The position numbers were made by a program, and so were the translations under genes. DNA of 64,000 nt from Spartobacteria bacterium (lineage in GTDB: Bacteria > Verrucomicrobiota > Verrucomicrobiia > Chthoniobacterales > Chthoniobacteraceae), in NCBI GenBank assembly GCA_021324825.1, contig JAJPII010000035.1:42507-106506 (forward strand). The letters run 5' to 3'. How positions within the stretch are numbered: position 1 is the first letter of the stretch; each line of letters begins with the position of its first letter. Under the pieces are notes generated by a model, which did not search any database, was not told the DNA's origin, and saw nothing but the letters and a program-made list of their open reading frames with translations. Shown here one piece after another: positions 21,401-30,211 of this stretch.

Positions 21401-21459
21401 ACCGCAAAGTCAGCCGCATGGCGCTCTACTCGACGGAACTGGCGGCGTTCATCGAATGA
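18457..21459 (+). CDS. AddA/RecB-like UvrD-family helicase with C-terminal nuclease domain
   Basis: A 1000-residue superfamily I helicase probably acting on double-strand break ends. The start chosen is MRLKDHAARERFAMELGANF; the upstream frame runs into the hisI leader. Walker A is SAGAGVGKTTAIVERV near residue 23, motif II is VILDEAQDTDAEMF near residue 308, motif III is FVGDEQQAIF near residue 354 and motif V-like MKAKGLEWPVVIPLGLG lies near residue 672. The C-terminus has a PD-(D/E)XK nuclease signature GVIDLI and ILDWKTD near residues 925-947, as in AddA. No addB partner is adjacent; instead it overlaps a LigD-type polymerase gene by ATGA. A TAGACT -10-like element ends 7 nt before the ATG. 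Confidence 0.88.
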   Translation: MRLKDHAARERFAMELGANFCVSAGAGVGKTTAIVERVARLAIKEPKNLPKLVVVTFAKEAAGELKARSRERILQNLQPSAHLRQNLLSDLRRAFFGTIHSFCVKLIREQGHHLGLPRAVELLDRFGDEALWARFTESSGLDALRFPEEALAAVLRFLSFDDLLRVARQLDPLVAEKIKAAHVETPMPVPAFESALADDGGRSKDNTRKHQEHLRQWLDDFANGAPYLQLPNYTTGSGKFKEAFRRELVPFAAWLGRVSGRIAAEISIAYRDYRIEKGFMTYADQILWCRKLIEDGPVLERLRERGYIVILDEAQDTDAEMFSILTEITRPRNAAIDQWPEDPSAPGPEPGRFCFVGDEQQAIFASRTNLEVYTDYIRAFREGRGGENLEFSVTMRCPSRVIRAVNALFFEKDRLRQTYVAFRELLEKPGCGEGNAWRLPLAPAPPDTWEVEELFLHECEQVAAFLSEFRLAGLGARAWSEIAILCPRHKWLAAAHHTFRRYDLPCRLVDKKQPDLALAHRSWPAALLHTLLNPWDRFELIGVLREIFAISDVEIADAYLLNGKRLHSGLKEHLSPALKEALALLHELGVPTGGGTLSRYVDRVLEETRLEARLEATGNQPEGLDAFRFEAMQAECDGFSLRDWVGATCRRLRQSATADAGDGDEMQLLTCMKAKGLEWPVVIPLGLGREIRNRKESFPRIEQGEVHLCAATIGEQAAEEMALRDKEEVQRVLYVTLTRPRSTLILPDSFKLYRPRTANFLHLARWDELDHASFLRDPAAIGAEPSTAAAARKFQVHGEPPASLVKRAILNSKEAPQRILPHALAPEPKLPDYLSDSYPASEIGGIDYGRWWHKTLEHFPWAESGREAYTAGIIAGLPPRFRERAEREWLNWVRGGACKEVTAAGKAFLREAPFAHPRSGREWMEGVIDLIVVTRQDELWILDWKTDRLLAGEREEDFRSRLKGHYGPQLQAYREVLEKGMHRKVSRMALYSTELAAFIE

Positions 21460-22352
21460 AGGCCCTCCTTGAAGTCGAGGGGCGGGAAATCAAGGTCTCG
21501 AACCTCGACAAGATGATGTACCCGGAAGCCGGCTTCAAGAAAGGGGACGTCATCCATTATTACATCCGCATCGCGCCGTTCCTGCTGCCGCACCTCAAGA
21601 ACCGCGCGCTGACCATGAAGCGCTACCCGGACGGCGTAAACGGCAAGTTTTTTTACGAGAAACGATGCCCCTCGCATCGCCCGGCGTGGGTGAAGACGGC
21701 GGCGATCTGGAGCGGGGAAAACGATGGGGATATCGATTACTGCCTCGCGAACGACCTCCCGACGCTGGTGTGGGCGGCGAACCTCGCGGACCTCGAACTC
21801 CACACCTCGCTCGCTGCCTGCAAGAAGCCCGAGCGCCCGACGATGATGGTTTTCGATCTCGATCCCGGCCCGCCCGCGGACAGTGTCCAGTGCGCGCAGG
21901 TCGGTCTCTGGCTGCGCGATCTGCTGGAAAGCCGCGGGCTGGAATGTCATCCCAAAACCTCGGGTTCCAAAGGGCTGCAAATTTATGCGCCGCTGAATAC
22001 GGCGACGACATTCGACGCGACAAAGGAGTTCTCCAGGAAGATCGCGGAGCAACTCGCGGCTGAACATCCCGGCGCGGTGGTTTCAAACATGAAGAAAAGC
22101 CTCCGTGCAAACAAGGTGCTCGTCGACTGGAGCCAGAACAGCACGCACAAGACCACGGTCTGCGTCTATTCCCTGCGCGCAAGGCCACAGCCTACCGTCT
22201 CCACTCCCGTCACTTGGAAGGAAGTCGAGACGGCCCTCAAAAAAAAGGACGCGAACCGGCTGGTTTTCCGGGCTGCGGAAGTTGTAAAACGCGCGGAGAA
22301 GCTGGGCGACCTTTTCGCTCCGGTGCTCGAGCAAAAACAGAAACTGCCATGA
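21456..22352 (+). CDS. LigD-type polymerase/primase domain protein (stand-alone)
   Basis: A 298-residue archaeo-eukaryotic-primase-like polymerase, the PolDom of bacterial LigD used in non-homologous end joining and gap filling. Characteristic motifs are NLDKMMYPEAGFKKGDVIHY, RYPDGVNGKFFYEK, the metal-binding FDLDPGP near residue 139, HPKTSGSKGLQIYAPL near residue 170 and DWSQNSTHKTTVCVYSLRAR near residue 230. Neither an ATP-dependent ligase nor a phosphoesterase domain is present, and no Ku gene is in the window. The ATG overlaps the helicase stop, so the two are likely translated together. Confidence 0.9.
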   Translation: MKALLEVEGREIKVSNLDKMMYPEAGFKKGDVIHYYIRIAPFLLPHLKNRALTMKRYPDGVNGKFFYEKRCPSHRPAWVKTAAIWSGENDGDIDYCLANDLPTLVWAANLADLELHTSLAACKKPERPTMMVFDLDPGPPADSVQCAQVGLWLRDLLESRGLECHPKTSGSKGLQIYAPLNTATTFDATKEFSRKIAEQLAAEHPGAVVSNMKKSLRANKVLVDWSQNSTHKTTVCVYSLRARPQPTVSTPVTWKEVETALKKKDANRLVFRAAEVVKRAEKLGDLFAPVLEQKQKLP

Positions 22353-23779
22353 CAAAACTCTTCCTCTGCATCCTCGCGCTCGCCCCTGTTTCCGCGCTGG
22401 CGGATGCCACCCTGCCCGCGATATTCGGCGACAACATGGTCCTGCAAGGGCCCAAGGCGGTTGTCTGGGGAAGCGCCGCTCCGAACGAAACCGTGACGGT
22501 GAAGATCGGCGCGAGAAGCGCAAAGGCCGCCGCCGGCAAGGAGGGCAAATGGACGGTGACGCTCCAACGCCTCAAGACGGGCGGGCCGTATGAAATGACC
22601 GTCAACTCCCTCACCCTGCACAATGTCGCGGTCGGCGAGGTCTGGCTCTGCGCGGGCGCTTCAAACATGGCGATGCCGGTGAATGGAGCCGTCGATGCGG
22701 AGAAGGAAATCGCCGCCGCCAAATTCCCGATGATCCGCCTCTTCAAGGAGGGGAAGTGGGGCGTTTGCGATCCCGCCACCGTGGTCGATTTTTCGGCGAC
22801 GGCCTATTTCTTCGGGCGCGACATCCACCAAAGAACCAAGGCGCCCGTCGGCTTGATCGAGTGCGCGGCAAGCTCGACGCCCATCGAGGCGTGGCTGAGC
22901 GCGACGGCCTTGATGGCTCATTTCCAGCCGCTGCTGGACAAATGGAAAACCGAGATGGACGCCTATCCGCAAGCGAAGGAAGTTTACGGCCAGCTTTACG
23001 CAACGTGGAAGCAGCAGGTCGAGCAGGCCAAAGCCGCCAGCCAGCCCGCGCCTCCGCCTCCGCGCCGCCCGAAAGCCCCGGACGACCCCGCCGCGCCGGC
23101 TCTCGCGTACGACAAGCTCATCGCTCCGCTCATCCCGTTCACGTTAAAAGGAGTCCTCTGGTATCAAGGCGAGGCCAACGTCGGCGATCCGAAGCAATAC
23201 GGGGCCTTGTTCACCGCGCTCATCCAAAGCTGGCGCGGCGCCTGGGGCGAAGGAGATTTCCCGTTCGTCTTCGCGCAACTCGCCAATTTTCTGCCGCGCT
23301 CGGAAGAGCCTTCCGAAAGCCTCTGGGCGGAATTGCGCGAGGCGCAGGCCGCCGCCTTGAAGCTGCCTGAAACGCGCATGGCCGTGGCGATTGACATCGG
23401 AGACGAGCATAGTCTTCTCCCGAAGAACAAACAGGAGATTGGCCGGCGGCTGGCCCTCGCCGCCGCGGACACGCAAGGCCCCCGCTTCGCGGGAATGAAG
23501 ATAGTAAACGGAAAAGCCCGCCTGAGTTTCGTTGGGACGGGCGGCGGCCTCGTGGCGAAGGGCGCGCTGAAAGGATTCGCGATCGCCGGGGGGGACAGGC
23601 GCTTCGTCGTCGCGGATGCGAAGATCGAGAAAGGCAAGGTGATCGTCTGGAGCGACAAGGTTCCAAACCCCGCCGCCGTCCGCTACGCCTGGGCGAACAC
23701 GCCCGAGTGCGCTCTCTACAACAAGGAAAACCTGCCCGCGGCTCCGTTCAGGACGGATAACTGGGCGCAGGCCGAATGA
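22349..23779 (+). CDS. sialate O-acetylesterase family (SASA) secreted esterase
   Basis: A 476-residue exported carbohydrate esterase. The N-terminus MTKLFLCILALAPVSALA is a signal peptide, followed by a beta-sandwich segment LPAIFGDNMVLQ typical of these enzymes. The SGNH/SASA blocks are recognisable but altered: LCAGASNMAMPV replaces the usual SGQSNM block while keeping the Ser, ECAASSTPIEAW corresponds to the GGTPIEAW block, and LWYQGEANVGDPKQY matches WYQGExN. A proline-rich insert lies near residue 230. The start overlaps the LigD-type gene (ATGA), an odd functional pairing. The substrate is not predictable. Confidence 0.85.
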   Translation: MTKLFLCILALAPVSALADATLPAIFGDNMVLQGPKAVVWGSAAPNETVTVKIGARSAKAAAGKEGKWTVTLQRLKTGGPYEMTVNSLTLHNVAVGEVWLCAGASNMAMPVNGAVDAEKEIAAAKFPMIRLFKEGKWGVCDPATVVDFSATAYFFGRDIHQRTKAPVGLIECAASSTPIEAWLSATALMAHFQPLLDKWKTEMDAYPQAKEVYGQLYATWKQQVEQAKAASQPAPPPPRRPKAPDDPAAPALAYDKLIAPLIPFTLKGVLWYQGEANVGDPKQYGALFTALIQSWRGAWGEGDFPFVFAQLANFLPRSEEPSESLWAELREAQAAALKLPETRMAVAIDIGDEHSLLPKNKQEIGRRLALAAADTQGPRFAGMKIVNGKARLSFVGTGGGLVAKGALKGFAIAGGDRRFVVADAKIEKGKVIVWSDKVPNPAAVRYAWANTPECALYNKENLPAAPFRTDNWAQAE

Positions 23780-23889
23780 GCCTTAGTCTAAAGGGAGCGC
23801 AGAACGTCTTCCCGTTCCCCGCCCTTATGTACGGCTGCCAATCGCAGGATATTGCTCAGTTTGCAGAATAATGATCATCGAACGGCAAA

Positions 23890-25257
23890 TCAAGGAAATG
23901 GGCCGGGAGCCGTATTTTGCGAGGGTTGTCTCTCAAGCGCGCGCGCGACGACTTCGCGCACGGCATCCACTTTCGGCGGCAGTTCGACGGGCTTGTTTGC
24001 GTAGGCGGAGGGGAAGCCCAACCGTTCTTCGTGGTAGCGAATCTTGGACTCGATGAACTTCAAACCGTGCGCCGTTGAAATGACGACGACGCGCTCGCTT
24101 TTTTTGATGCGCCCGGCGTCCACGAGCTTGATGAGGGCGGCCAGCGCGACGCCCGTGTGCGGGCAGGCAAACATGCCGGTCTTGTCGGCGAGAGCGGCTG
24201 CGTTGGAGAGTTCTTCCTCGGAGGCTTGTTCGACGATGCCGTCGAATTGCTTCAATATCCGGATGGCTTTCTCGACGCTGACCGGGTTGCCGATCTGGAT
24301 GGCGCTGGCGAGGGTTTTCCCGGCCTGGATCGGCTCGAAGGTGGCGAAGCCTTTCTGGTACGAGCGATACAGCGGGTTGGCTCGCTCGGCCTGCGCGACG
24401 ACGATCCGCGGCAGGCGATGGATGAGACCGAGTTCCCGCATCATCAGGAGGCCTTTCCCCAGCGCGGAGACGTTGCCGAGATTCCCGCCGGGTATGATGA
24501 TGACATCGGGGACTTCCCATTCAAGTTGTTGCACGATCTCGATGCCGACGGTCTTCTGGCCTTCGACCCGCAGGGAGTTCATGGAATTGGCCAGGTAGAT
24601 CGTTTCATCTTCGGCGATCTCGCGGACGACTTGCATGCAGCCGTCGAAGTCGGTGTCCAGCGAAAGGACGAGCGCGCCGTTGGCTATCGGCTGCACGAGC
24701 TGGGCGATGGATATCCTGTCCTTGGGAAGCAGCACGACGGATTGGATGCCCGCGGCGGCGCAATAGACCGCCAGCGCGGCGGAAGTGTCCCCCGTCGACG
24801 CGCACGCCACCGCACGAATGGGCGCGCCTTCGGAGATCATCTGCTTGACCTGGGAGACGAGCACCGTCATGCCCAAGTCCTTGAAAGAGCCGCTGTGCGT
24901 GTTGCCGCAGAGCTTTATCCAGAGATCGTCGAGGCCGAGGATTTTGCCGAAGCGCTCGGCCCAGAAAAGGTTGGTTCCCCCTTCGTACAAGGAGACGACG
25001 TTGGCGTTGTCGATGCCGGGGAGAATCCATTCCTTCTTCCCCCAGACGCCGGAGCCGTACGGCCATTGGGAACTCTTGTAGCGGTTCTCGAAGAGGCGCA
25101 TCCACGCCTTCGCGTCGAGTTGCTTCAACGGCTCCAGATCGTGCGCGACTTCCAGCAGCGAGCCGCATTTCTCGCAGTTGTAGATGATTCGGTTGAGCGG
25201 ATAGATCGCTCCGCAGTGCGGGTTGATGCATTGGAAGGCGGCGGAGTATTGCGACAT
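23890..25257 (-). CDS. thrC: threonine synthase
   Basis: PLP-dependent conversion of O-phosphohomoserine to threonine. It has 455 residues. The N-terminal zinc-ribbon-like part has CINPHCG and CEKCGS, as in class II-like bacterial ThrC. The PLP-lysine motif is [12 protein letters not shown] near residue 125, followed by [20 protein letters not shown] and the phosphate-binding [15 protein letters not shown] near residue 245. It is the last gene of a minus-strand operon, 8 nt after the upstream gene's start side. The C-terminus has a short unconserved tail ([13 protein letters not shown]). Confidence 0.94.
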   Translation of the reverse strand: MSQYSAAFQCINPHCGAIYPLNRIIYNCEKCGSLLEVAHDLEPLKQLDAKAWMRLFENRYKSSQWPYGSGVWGKKEWILPGIDNANVVSLYEGGTNLFWAERFGKILGLDDLWIKLCGNTHSGSFKDLGMTVLVSQVKQMISEGAPIRAVACASTGDTSAALAVYCAAAGIQSVVLLPKDRISIAQLVQPIANGALVLSLDTDFDGCMQVVREIAEDETIYLANSMNSLRVEGQKTVGIEIVQQLEWEVPDVIIIPGGNLGNVSALGKGLLMMRELGLIHRLPRIVVAQAERANPLYRSYQKGFATFEPIQAGKTLASAIQIGNPVSVEKAIRILKQFDGIVEQASEEELSNAAALADKTGMFACPHTGVALAALIKLVDAGRIKKSERVVVISTAHGLKFIESKIRYHEERLGFPSAYANKPVELPPKVDAVREVVARALERQPSQNTAPGPFP

Positions 25258-25265
25258 GGATCGTT

Positions 25266-26852
25266 TTAGCGCGGGGAGGATTGCGTATCGAAGAATTTTA
25301 TGAACGCATCCCGCGCCCGCTGCTGGTCCTGGAACTCTCGCTGAAAATAATCATAGGTAAAGAGCGGTTGCCGCGGCATATCGGACCTGGCGGCGGCGCG
25401 GACGGCGAAAAGGAGGTCTTTCTTCGCCGCCTGGCGGTCGAATGCGCTCATGTGCCCCAGGGTGGTCGCCCGGATGTAGTCCGCAACGGGGGATTGGACG
25501 GCGGACTTGGCGTAACGGCCGGGTGTGTAATCTTCGGACGAGAACTCCCGGCGGAAAGTCTCAAGGTCCCTTGTCAGCGCCTTGATGTCGTTTATTTTAT
25601 CGCTGTCAACGTAAAATTCCGCCCAAGTGATTGGCTGCCATTTTGTTATAGAATCAAGACGATAGGCAAACCGCCGGACTACCCGATGCGGTGCGGCTTG
25701 GCCGGCAGTGACGACGGATTCGGTGGTGCTATAGGCGGCGATGCCGATGACTTTGCCCGTCTTTTTATGGATGACGGGACTGCCGTTGTTGCCGGGCCTG
25801 AACACGGCGGTGATCTCGACAAGGTTCGGAGCGATTCCCGCCACCGTGCCCTCGATGGGGTTGACAATGCGTTCGTTCTCCTTGTTCCCGAGCACGACCA
25901 CTTCATCCCCGACTGCAACGTTTTGTTCGACGCCGCGCATCACTTCCATCGCTTTTCCGGCGGAGGTTGCCAGCGAGATTACGTCGTGATCCACCGCGGC
26001 GAAGGCGTTGCCCGTCTGGATCTGGGAGCCGTCCAGGAGGGTGAACCTGGGATTCTTGTTCCCGTCGATGACGTGGATATTCGTGATGAGACATTTTTGC
26101 TTTTCCAGCGTGCAGATAAAGCCGCTGCCCGACTTTTTCGCACCCTCGATGAAGACGAGGCCGCCTGCGAGATCGGTGGCGAGTTGCTCCGTCGTAATGG
26201 GCGGCGGGGGTGAGGGCGAGGCGGCAACGGATGGGGCGGGTGCGGAGGATGCGGCGGCGGCCACGGTCTCGGGCGGAGGACCGACTCCGAACGCAAATGT
26301 GGTCTGGCCGTTGCGCCGGAAAGAGCCCTTCATTCGTTCGATGTCCTGTTTCAGGTCGGCGCGGATCGCTTCCGAATAGCGGATCTGCACGGCGACCGCC
26401 TCGCCATTCGCCACCCAGCGGGACACTTCCACGATGATCGGCGGCCCCGTCTGCGAATAGCAATAGAACCGCGCCGAGGAAGCGCCGCCCACTCCCGCGC
26501 CGGCGGCCGATTCGGCGATGCGACATCCTTCCTGGGTGAGGACTTGCGCCAGCGCGTTCGTCTCTTCCGCGCCGGCGTCCGCCGAGGATGCGGGCAGTCT
26601 CGAGACGCTTATCCATGCGTCATTGGCCTTCAATCCGGGCAGGAAGGAGGGATCATCCGGCCGGGCGTAGAAGAGAAGGGCGGGCGCCGTGCCGGTAACG
26701 GCGGCCGCCGGTTCTTTCAAAACCATCCAGCCCCGCGGCAGGGTGAACGTGACGCCGAGGTCGAAGGAAAGGGCGCGGCCTTTCGCCTCCTCCGCCCGCG
26801 AGAAGCAGGCAAAGCCGATTAACAACAAGACGCTGAGAAGCCCCGTTTTCAT
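25266..26852 (-). CDS. secreted trypsin-fold protein, probable pseudoprotease
   Basis: A 528-residue exported protein. The start [20 protein letters not shown] gives a clean signal peptide with AAGG upstream; an ATG 24 nt earlier overlaps the previous gene. Residues about 25-190 form an unassigned domain, then a proline-rich linker, then an S1/HtrA-like domain from about 225. Catalytic His260 (ITNIHVI) and Asp290 (DHDVISL) are kept, but the nucleophile loop reads [10 protein letters not shown], placing Asn356 where Ser is expected. The C-terminal 140 residues are helical and unassigned. It is in an operon with ABC exporter genes and thrC. Confidence 0.8.
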   Translation of the reverse strand: MKTGLLSVLLLIGFACFSRAEEAKGRALSFDLGVTFTLPRGWMVLKEPAAAVTGTAPALLFYARPDDPSFLPGLKANDAWISVSRLPASSADAGAEETNALAQVLTQEGCRIAESAAGAGVGGASSARFYCYSQTGPPIIVEVSRWVANGEAVAVQIRYSEAIRADLKQDIERMKGSFRRNGQTTFAFGVGPPPETVAAAASSAPAPSVAASPSPPPPITTEQLATDLAGGLVFIEGAKKSGSGFICTLEKQKCLITNIHVIDGNKNPRFTLLDGSQIQTGNAFAAVDHDVISLATSAGKAMEVMRGVEQNVAVGDEVVVLGNKENERIVNPIEGTVAGIAPNLVEITAVFRPGNNGSPVIHKKTGKVIGIAAYSTTESVVTAGQAAPHRVVRRFAYRLDSITKWQPITWAEFYVDSDKINDIKALTRDLETFRREFSSEDYTPGRYAKSAVQSPVADYIRATTLGHMSAFDRQAAKKDLLFAVRAAARSDMPRQPLFTYDYFQREFQDQQRARDAFIKFFDTQSSPR

Positions 26853-26859
26853 AACCGCC

Positions 26860-27582
26860 TTACTTGCCGAGGGCAAGCCGGTCGGCCAGGCGTTGGGGGA
26901 GGCCGGCGTCGACGATTTTGTCCTGGGCGGTGTCGATGTCGTATTTGAGGCGGCGCAGGGTCACGAAGTTCTTGTCCGCGTGGTAGATGACGTAAGAGGC
27001 GTGCCAGTCGCCATCGCGCGGCTGGCCGACGCTGCCGGCGTTGATGAAATACTTTTTGCCAGGCTCGATGCGCAGGTTGTCGAACGGCACGCTCGTCACC
27101 ACGCCGTCGCGCACGTAGGCGCGCGGGGAATGGGTGTGGCCGTAAAAACAGATGTTCGTGTGCTGGTAGCTGAAGCTGGCCGCGGCGTCGAGGTTGTTGA
27201 AGACGTAGCCCCAGCGCTGGGGGGTGTCCAGCGTGGCGTGGACGATGGTGAAGTCCCGCACCTGCCGCACCATGCGCAGTTCTCTAAGCCATTGCTTGTC
27301 CTCCGCGGAAAGGTTTGCGCGCGTCCAGTTTATCGCTTCCTCGGCAAGAGGGTTGAACCCGGCCAGGTCCTCTTCCATGGAGGCCTGTTCGTCGTGGTTG
27401 CCTTTCACCACGGGGCAGTCCATCTCGCGGATGACCTCGACGCATTCATGCGGGTTGGCGTTATAGCCCACAATGTCTCCAAGGCAGGCGTAGTGGGTGC
27501 AGCCGCGCTCTTTCGCGTCCGCCAGCACCGCGGTTAGAGCTTCCAGGTTTCCGTGTATGTCTCCGAATATGGCGAAACGCAT
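26860..27582 (-). CDS. metallophosphoesterase (YfcE/calcineurin-like)
   Basis: A 240-residue two-metal phosphoesterase. The metal motifs are complete: GDIHGNLEAL near residue 7, GDIVGYNANPHECV near residue 35, GNHDE near residue 60, a His in FTIVHATL and GHTHSPRAYV near residue 146. The start MRFAIFGDIHG is the family N-terminus; the longer frame overlaps the upstream gene. Such proteins are often annotated as phosphodiesterases or Ser/Thr phosphatases; the substrate cannot be told from sequence. It sits 2 nt after the upstream stop and 7 nt before the next start in the operon. Confidence 0.9.
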   Translation of the reverse strand: MRFAIFGDIHGNLEALTAVLADAKERGCTHYACLGDIVGYNANPHECVEVIREMDCPVVKGNHDEQASMEEDLAGFNPLAEEAINWTRANLSAEDKQWLRELRMVRQVRDFTIVHATLDTPQRWGYVFNNLDAAASFSYQHTNICFYGHTHSPRAYVRDGVVTSVPFDNLRIEPGKKYFINAGSVGQPRDGDWHASYVIYHADKNFVTLRRLKYDIDTAQDKIVDAGLPQRLADRLALGK

Positions 27583-27584
27583 CG

Positions 27585-28355
27585 CTACAATTTCTTTTCC
27601 GGGATGTTGACCCGTTGGGCGGCGGGGATGTTCAACGCTTTCTGGAGATATTCGAGCCGCTCCAGGAGCGTCGGGAGCCATTCCCGCCGGCCCGTCTTGT
27701 AGAGGGCAAGCAGGCGTTCATAGGCCTCCCGTTCGTGTCCGGGGCAATGCGAAAGTTCGTATGCCATAAATCGTTTCTCGTACGTGGGCGCGCCCCGGAT
27801 CGCCGCCGCCTCCCCAAATCGCCTCGACGCCGCGCAATGGTCGCCAAACTTGTCGCGCTCCACGATCCCGAGCCGCTCATATAATAGGTAACGGTCGGGG
27901 TTGTTTTCAATCCCGCGGATGAGGAAATCCTTCCCGAGTTCAAAGTATTCGCGCTGGGCGCGCAGCCGGAGGGCGAGCCGCGGCTGTTTCGGATCCTGCA
28001 TCGCGGCCACGCTGGCGTTGTACGCCATGTGCCAGGCGGCCATGTCCCAGAACATCACGACGCGGGGTTGAAGGGTTGTCACGTTGTTAAAAAGAAGGGC
28101 CATCCTGCCCCATTGCGTCCCCTCCCAGGCGGTATGCGCCTCGATCCACAGGAAATCGGCGACCAGGGAACGGAACCCGCTCAAAGCCGCGAGAAAGCCA
28201 AGCTGCCCCACCTGGTCGCGCAACCCGAGGCTCAGCTTCGCGCCGTGGAAGAAGGCCGCCCGGTCCTCCTGCTCGAGCCGGTGCTCGAAAGGCAGCTTCG
28301 CCGCGCCGAACAGGAGAAGCATGGAGAAAACCGCCGCGAGGGGTTTCACCATCAT
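27585..28355 (-). CDS. membrane-anchored hypothetical protein in ABC exporter operon
   Basis: A 256-residue protein of unknown function. A hydrophobic N-terminal anchor (about residues 5-19) is followed by SLGLRDQVGQLGFLAALSGF and then aromatic helices FLWIEAHTAWEGTQWGRMAL and FWDMAAWHMAYN. The C-terminal half is helical, with TPR-like spacing (GKDFLIRGIENNPDRYLLYE, REAYERLLALYKTGRREWLP). Its ATG overlaps the permease stop, and it is flanked by ABC exporter and phosphoesterase genes. A role with the exporter is inferred from position only. Confidence 0.75.
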   Translation of the reverse strand: MMVKPLAAVFSMLLLFGAAKLPFEHRLEQEDRAAFFHGAKLSLGLRDQVGQLGFLAALSGFRSLVADFLWIEAHTAWEGTQWGRMALLFNNVTTLQPRVVMFWDMAAWHMAYNASVAAMQDPKQPRLALRLRAQREYFELGKDFLIRGIENNPDRYLLYERLGIVERDKFGDHCAASRRFGEAAAIRGAPTYEKRFMAYELSHCPGHEREAYERLLALYKTGRREWLPTLLERLEYLQKALNIPAAQRVNIPEKKL

Positions 28356-29227
28356 AGTTCCTTGAAAGCAAAGATCAGATACGCCGCGAGAGTGTAAACG
28401 CAGAAATAACTTAACCCGAGCCCCGCCGTTTTCAAAAAGATCGCGGAGGAAATCGCGTTTCCCGCCACGACGTCATCGGTGAGGTTCAGGAGCCGGAGAT
28501 CAGGAAAGAGGAGCGAGACGAAGGCGAGAAAAACCTTCGACAAAGCGGAGGCGTTTGGCGAGGCGAGCAAAGATTCGCGCGCGATCCCCTGGACGTGTCC
28601 GATGAAATAGACAACGAAGGAAACGATGATCGTAAAGATGGAAGAAGTCGCGAACGTCGAGGCCAGCAGGGTGAAGGAAGCCAGCAGCGCCGATTTGATG
28701 TAGATCATCGCCACGCAGGGGATGAGGCTCACCGTGAACGCGCTCGCTTTCACCCCCCGGATGACATCCGCCGTTTGTTCGGGCGGCAGGCCCCGGACGG
28801 CGTCGGTGAGAACAGCCTGCTGTTTGATATAGAGCGCGATGACGAACATGACCGACATCAGGAGGATGGAAACGAAGAGGAGCGCCAGGATGCCCAGCAG
28901 CTTCCCCAGGATATATTCCAGGCGCGGCACGGGCTTCGCGAGAATGGTGTAGAGCGTCCTGTCCTCGATTTCCTTCGGCAGGAGCATGGCGGTCGCAAGG
29001 ACGGCGAGAAGCCAGGAGAAGATCGACATCGACCCGAGCGACATATCCTTGAGCACCTGGAACTGCTCCTGGAACTTGAAGTCGAGCATGAACGCCGAAC
29101 TGCCGATGATCAGCAGCGCGAAGAGCAGCAGGAAGTAAAAGACCTTCAAACGCACCAGTTCCAGCAGCGTGTTGGAAGCGATCGCCCAGAGACGGGCTGG
29201 GGAGAAAATTTTGTGCGGGGTGTCCAT
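28352..29227 (-). CDS. ABC-2 type transporter permease
   Basis: A 291-residue membrane protein with six predicted helices, the ABC-2 permease pattern of NosY/gliding-type exporters. Helix 1 is VFYFLLLFALLIIGSSAFML. The characteristic first cytoplasmic segment LPKEIEDRTLYTILAKPVPR followed by LEYILGKLLG is seen near residue 80; this is the conserved coupling region of the family. It starts 3 nt after the ATPase gene, so the two encode one transporter. Substrate is unknown. Confidence 0.9.
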   Translation of the reverse strand: MDTPHKIFSPARLWAIASNTLLELVRLKVFYFLLLFALLIIGSSAFMLDFKFQEQFQVLKDMSLGSMSIFSWLLAVLATAMLLPKEIEDRTLYTILAKPVPRLEYILGKLLGILALLFVSILLMSVMFVIALYIKQQAVLTDAVRGLPPEQTADVIRGVKASAFTVSLIPCVAMIYIKSALLASFTLLASTFATSSIFTIIVSFVVYFIGHVQGIARESLLASPNASALSKVFLAFVSLLFPDLRLLNLTDDVVAGNAISSAIFLKTAGLGLSYFCVYTLAAYLIFAFKEL

Positions 29228-29230
29228 CGG

Positions 29231-30139
29231 CTACTCTTTTCTTCTCACGTGCGGGGGTTCTTCGGCGGTGCGGCGCCCGCTCGTCACGTCCAGGAAGAAG
29301 CTTTCCAGCGTCGTTTGCGGCTTGCGCGTCTCGACCACGCGCCCGCCGGATTTTTCAACCAGCGCCCGCACCTGCTCGAGCACCGCCGGAGAGGAATTTT
29401 CGAGGATCAATTCCGTCTGGTTCTCGATGGAGACCAGGTCCTCGAGTTTCCCTTCGCGGACGAGAACGCCGTGGTACAGAATCCCGATGCGGTCGCAAAT
29501 CTCCTGCACCTGCCCGAGCAAATGCGAGCAAAGCAGGACGGTGATGCCGCGCGCCTTGAAGTCGAGTATGAGATCGCGAATCTCGCGCGAGCCCGCCGGG
29601 TCAACCCCTGCGGTCGGCTCGTCCAGCACGAGCAGGCGCGGGTCCTGCACCAGCGCCTGCGCCAGGCCGATGCGCTGGAGCATCCCCTTGGAATAACCGC
29701 CGAGCCGCCGGCTGGCCGCGTTCTCCAGGCCGACGAGCTTCAGCAACTCCGCGCACTTTGTTCGCAGCTTCGCGCCGCCCAGCCCGCAGACCTTGCCGAA
29801 AAAATGGAGCGTCTCCGCGCCGGTGAGGTATTTGTAGAAATACGGATTCTCCGGCAGGAACCCGACGTCTTCCCGGCTCTCCACCTCGCTGCTGTCCCGC
29901 CCGAATATTTGCGTCTGACCCGAGGTGGGGGAGATGAGGCCGAGGACGATCTTCATCGCCGTGCTTTTGCCGGAACCGTTTGGGCCGAGCAATCCATAGA
30001 CCTGGCCGGGGAGCACGTCGAGCGAGAGGTCCTTCACCGCCACCACCCGCTCCCGCCGAAAGGGGATGGGATAGACCTTCGTCAGATTACGGATGGAGAT
30101 CGCGGGGATGGTATTCAAGCCTTGCGGATCAATATTCAT
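29231..30139 (-). CDS. ABC transporter ATP-binding protein
   Basis: ATPase subunit of the adjacent ABC-2 exporter, 302 residues from MNIDPQGLNTIPAISIRNLT. Walker A GLLGPNGSGKSTAMK near residue 48, the signature GGYSKGMLQRIGLA near residue 145 (the S in LSGGQ is kept in shifted form), Walker B LLVLDEPTAGVDP near residue 170 and the switch His in LLCSHLL are intact. A roughly 70-residue C-terminal extension ends in the family tail TLESFFLDVTSGR. It is the first gene of a six-gene minus-strand operon that ends with thrC. Confidence 0.93.
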   Translation of the reverse strand: MNIDPQGLNTIPAISIRNLTKVYPIPFRRERVVAVKDLSLDVLPGQVYGLLGPNGSGKSTAMKIVLGLISPTSGQTQIFGRDSSEVESREDVGFLPENPYFYKYLTGAETLHFFGKVCGLGGAKLRTKCAELLKLVGLENAASRRLGGYSKGMLQRIGLAQALVQDPRLLVLDEPTAGVDPAGSREIRDLILDFKARGITVLLCSHLLGQVQEICDRIGILYHGVLVREGKLEDLVSIENQTELILENSSPAVLEQVRALVEKSGGRVVETRKPQTTLESFFLDVTSGRRTAEEPPHVRRKE

Positions 30140-30174
30140 GAGGCTCCGGCACTGTGTCACGTCACAAATAGCCC

Positions 30175-30204
30175 TTGCTTCCCATGCCGGGCGAGGCGTA
30201 CAAT
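30175..30204 (+). promoter_or_regulatory. sigma-70-like promoter of the DUF1326 gene
   Basis: TTGCTT (30175-30180), an 18-nt spacer and TACAAT (30199-30204; five of six -10 consensus bases). The -10 ends 7 nt before the ATG at 30212, so transcription would begin at or next to the start codon. No ribosome-binding site fits between them. Confidence 0.5.
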
Positions 30205-30211
30205 TCATCTC

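Noticed and set aside
30154..30167. CRP-like site TGTGTCACGTCACA near the divergent promoter
   Set aside because: Half-site spacing is 4 rather than 6 and the match is imperfect; the base pairs could be chance.
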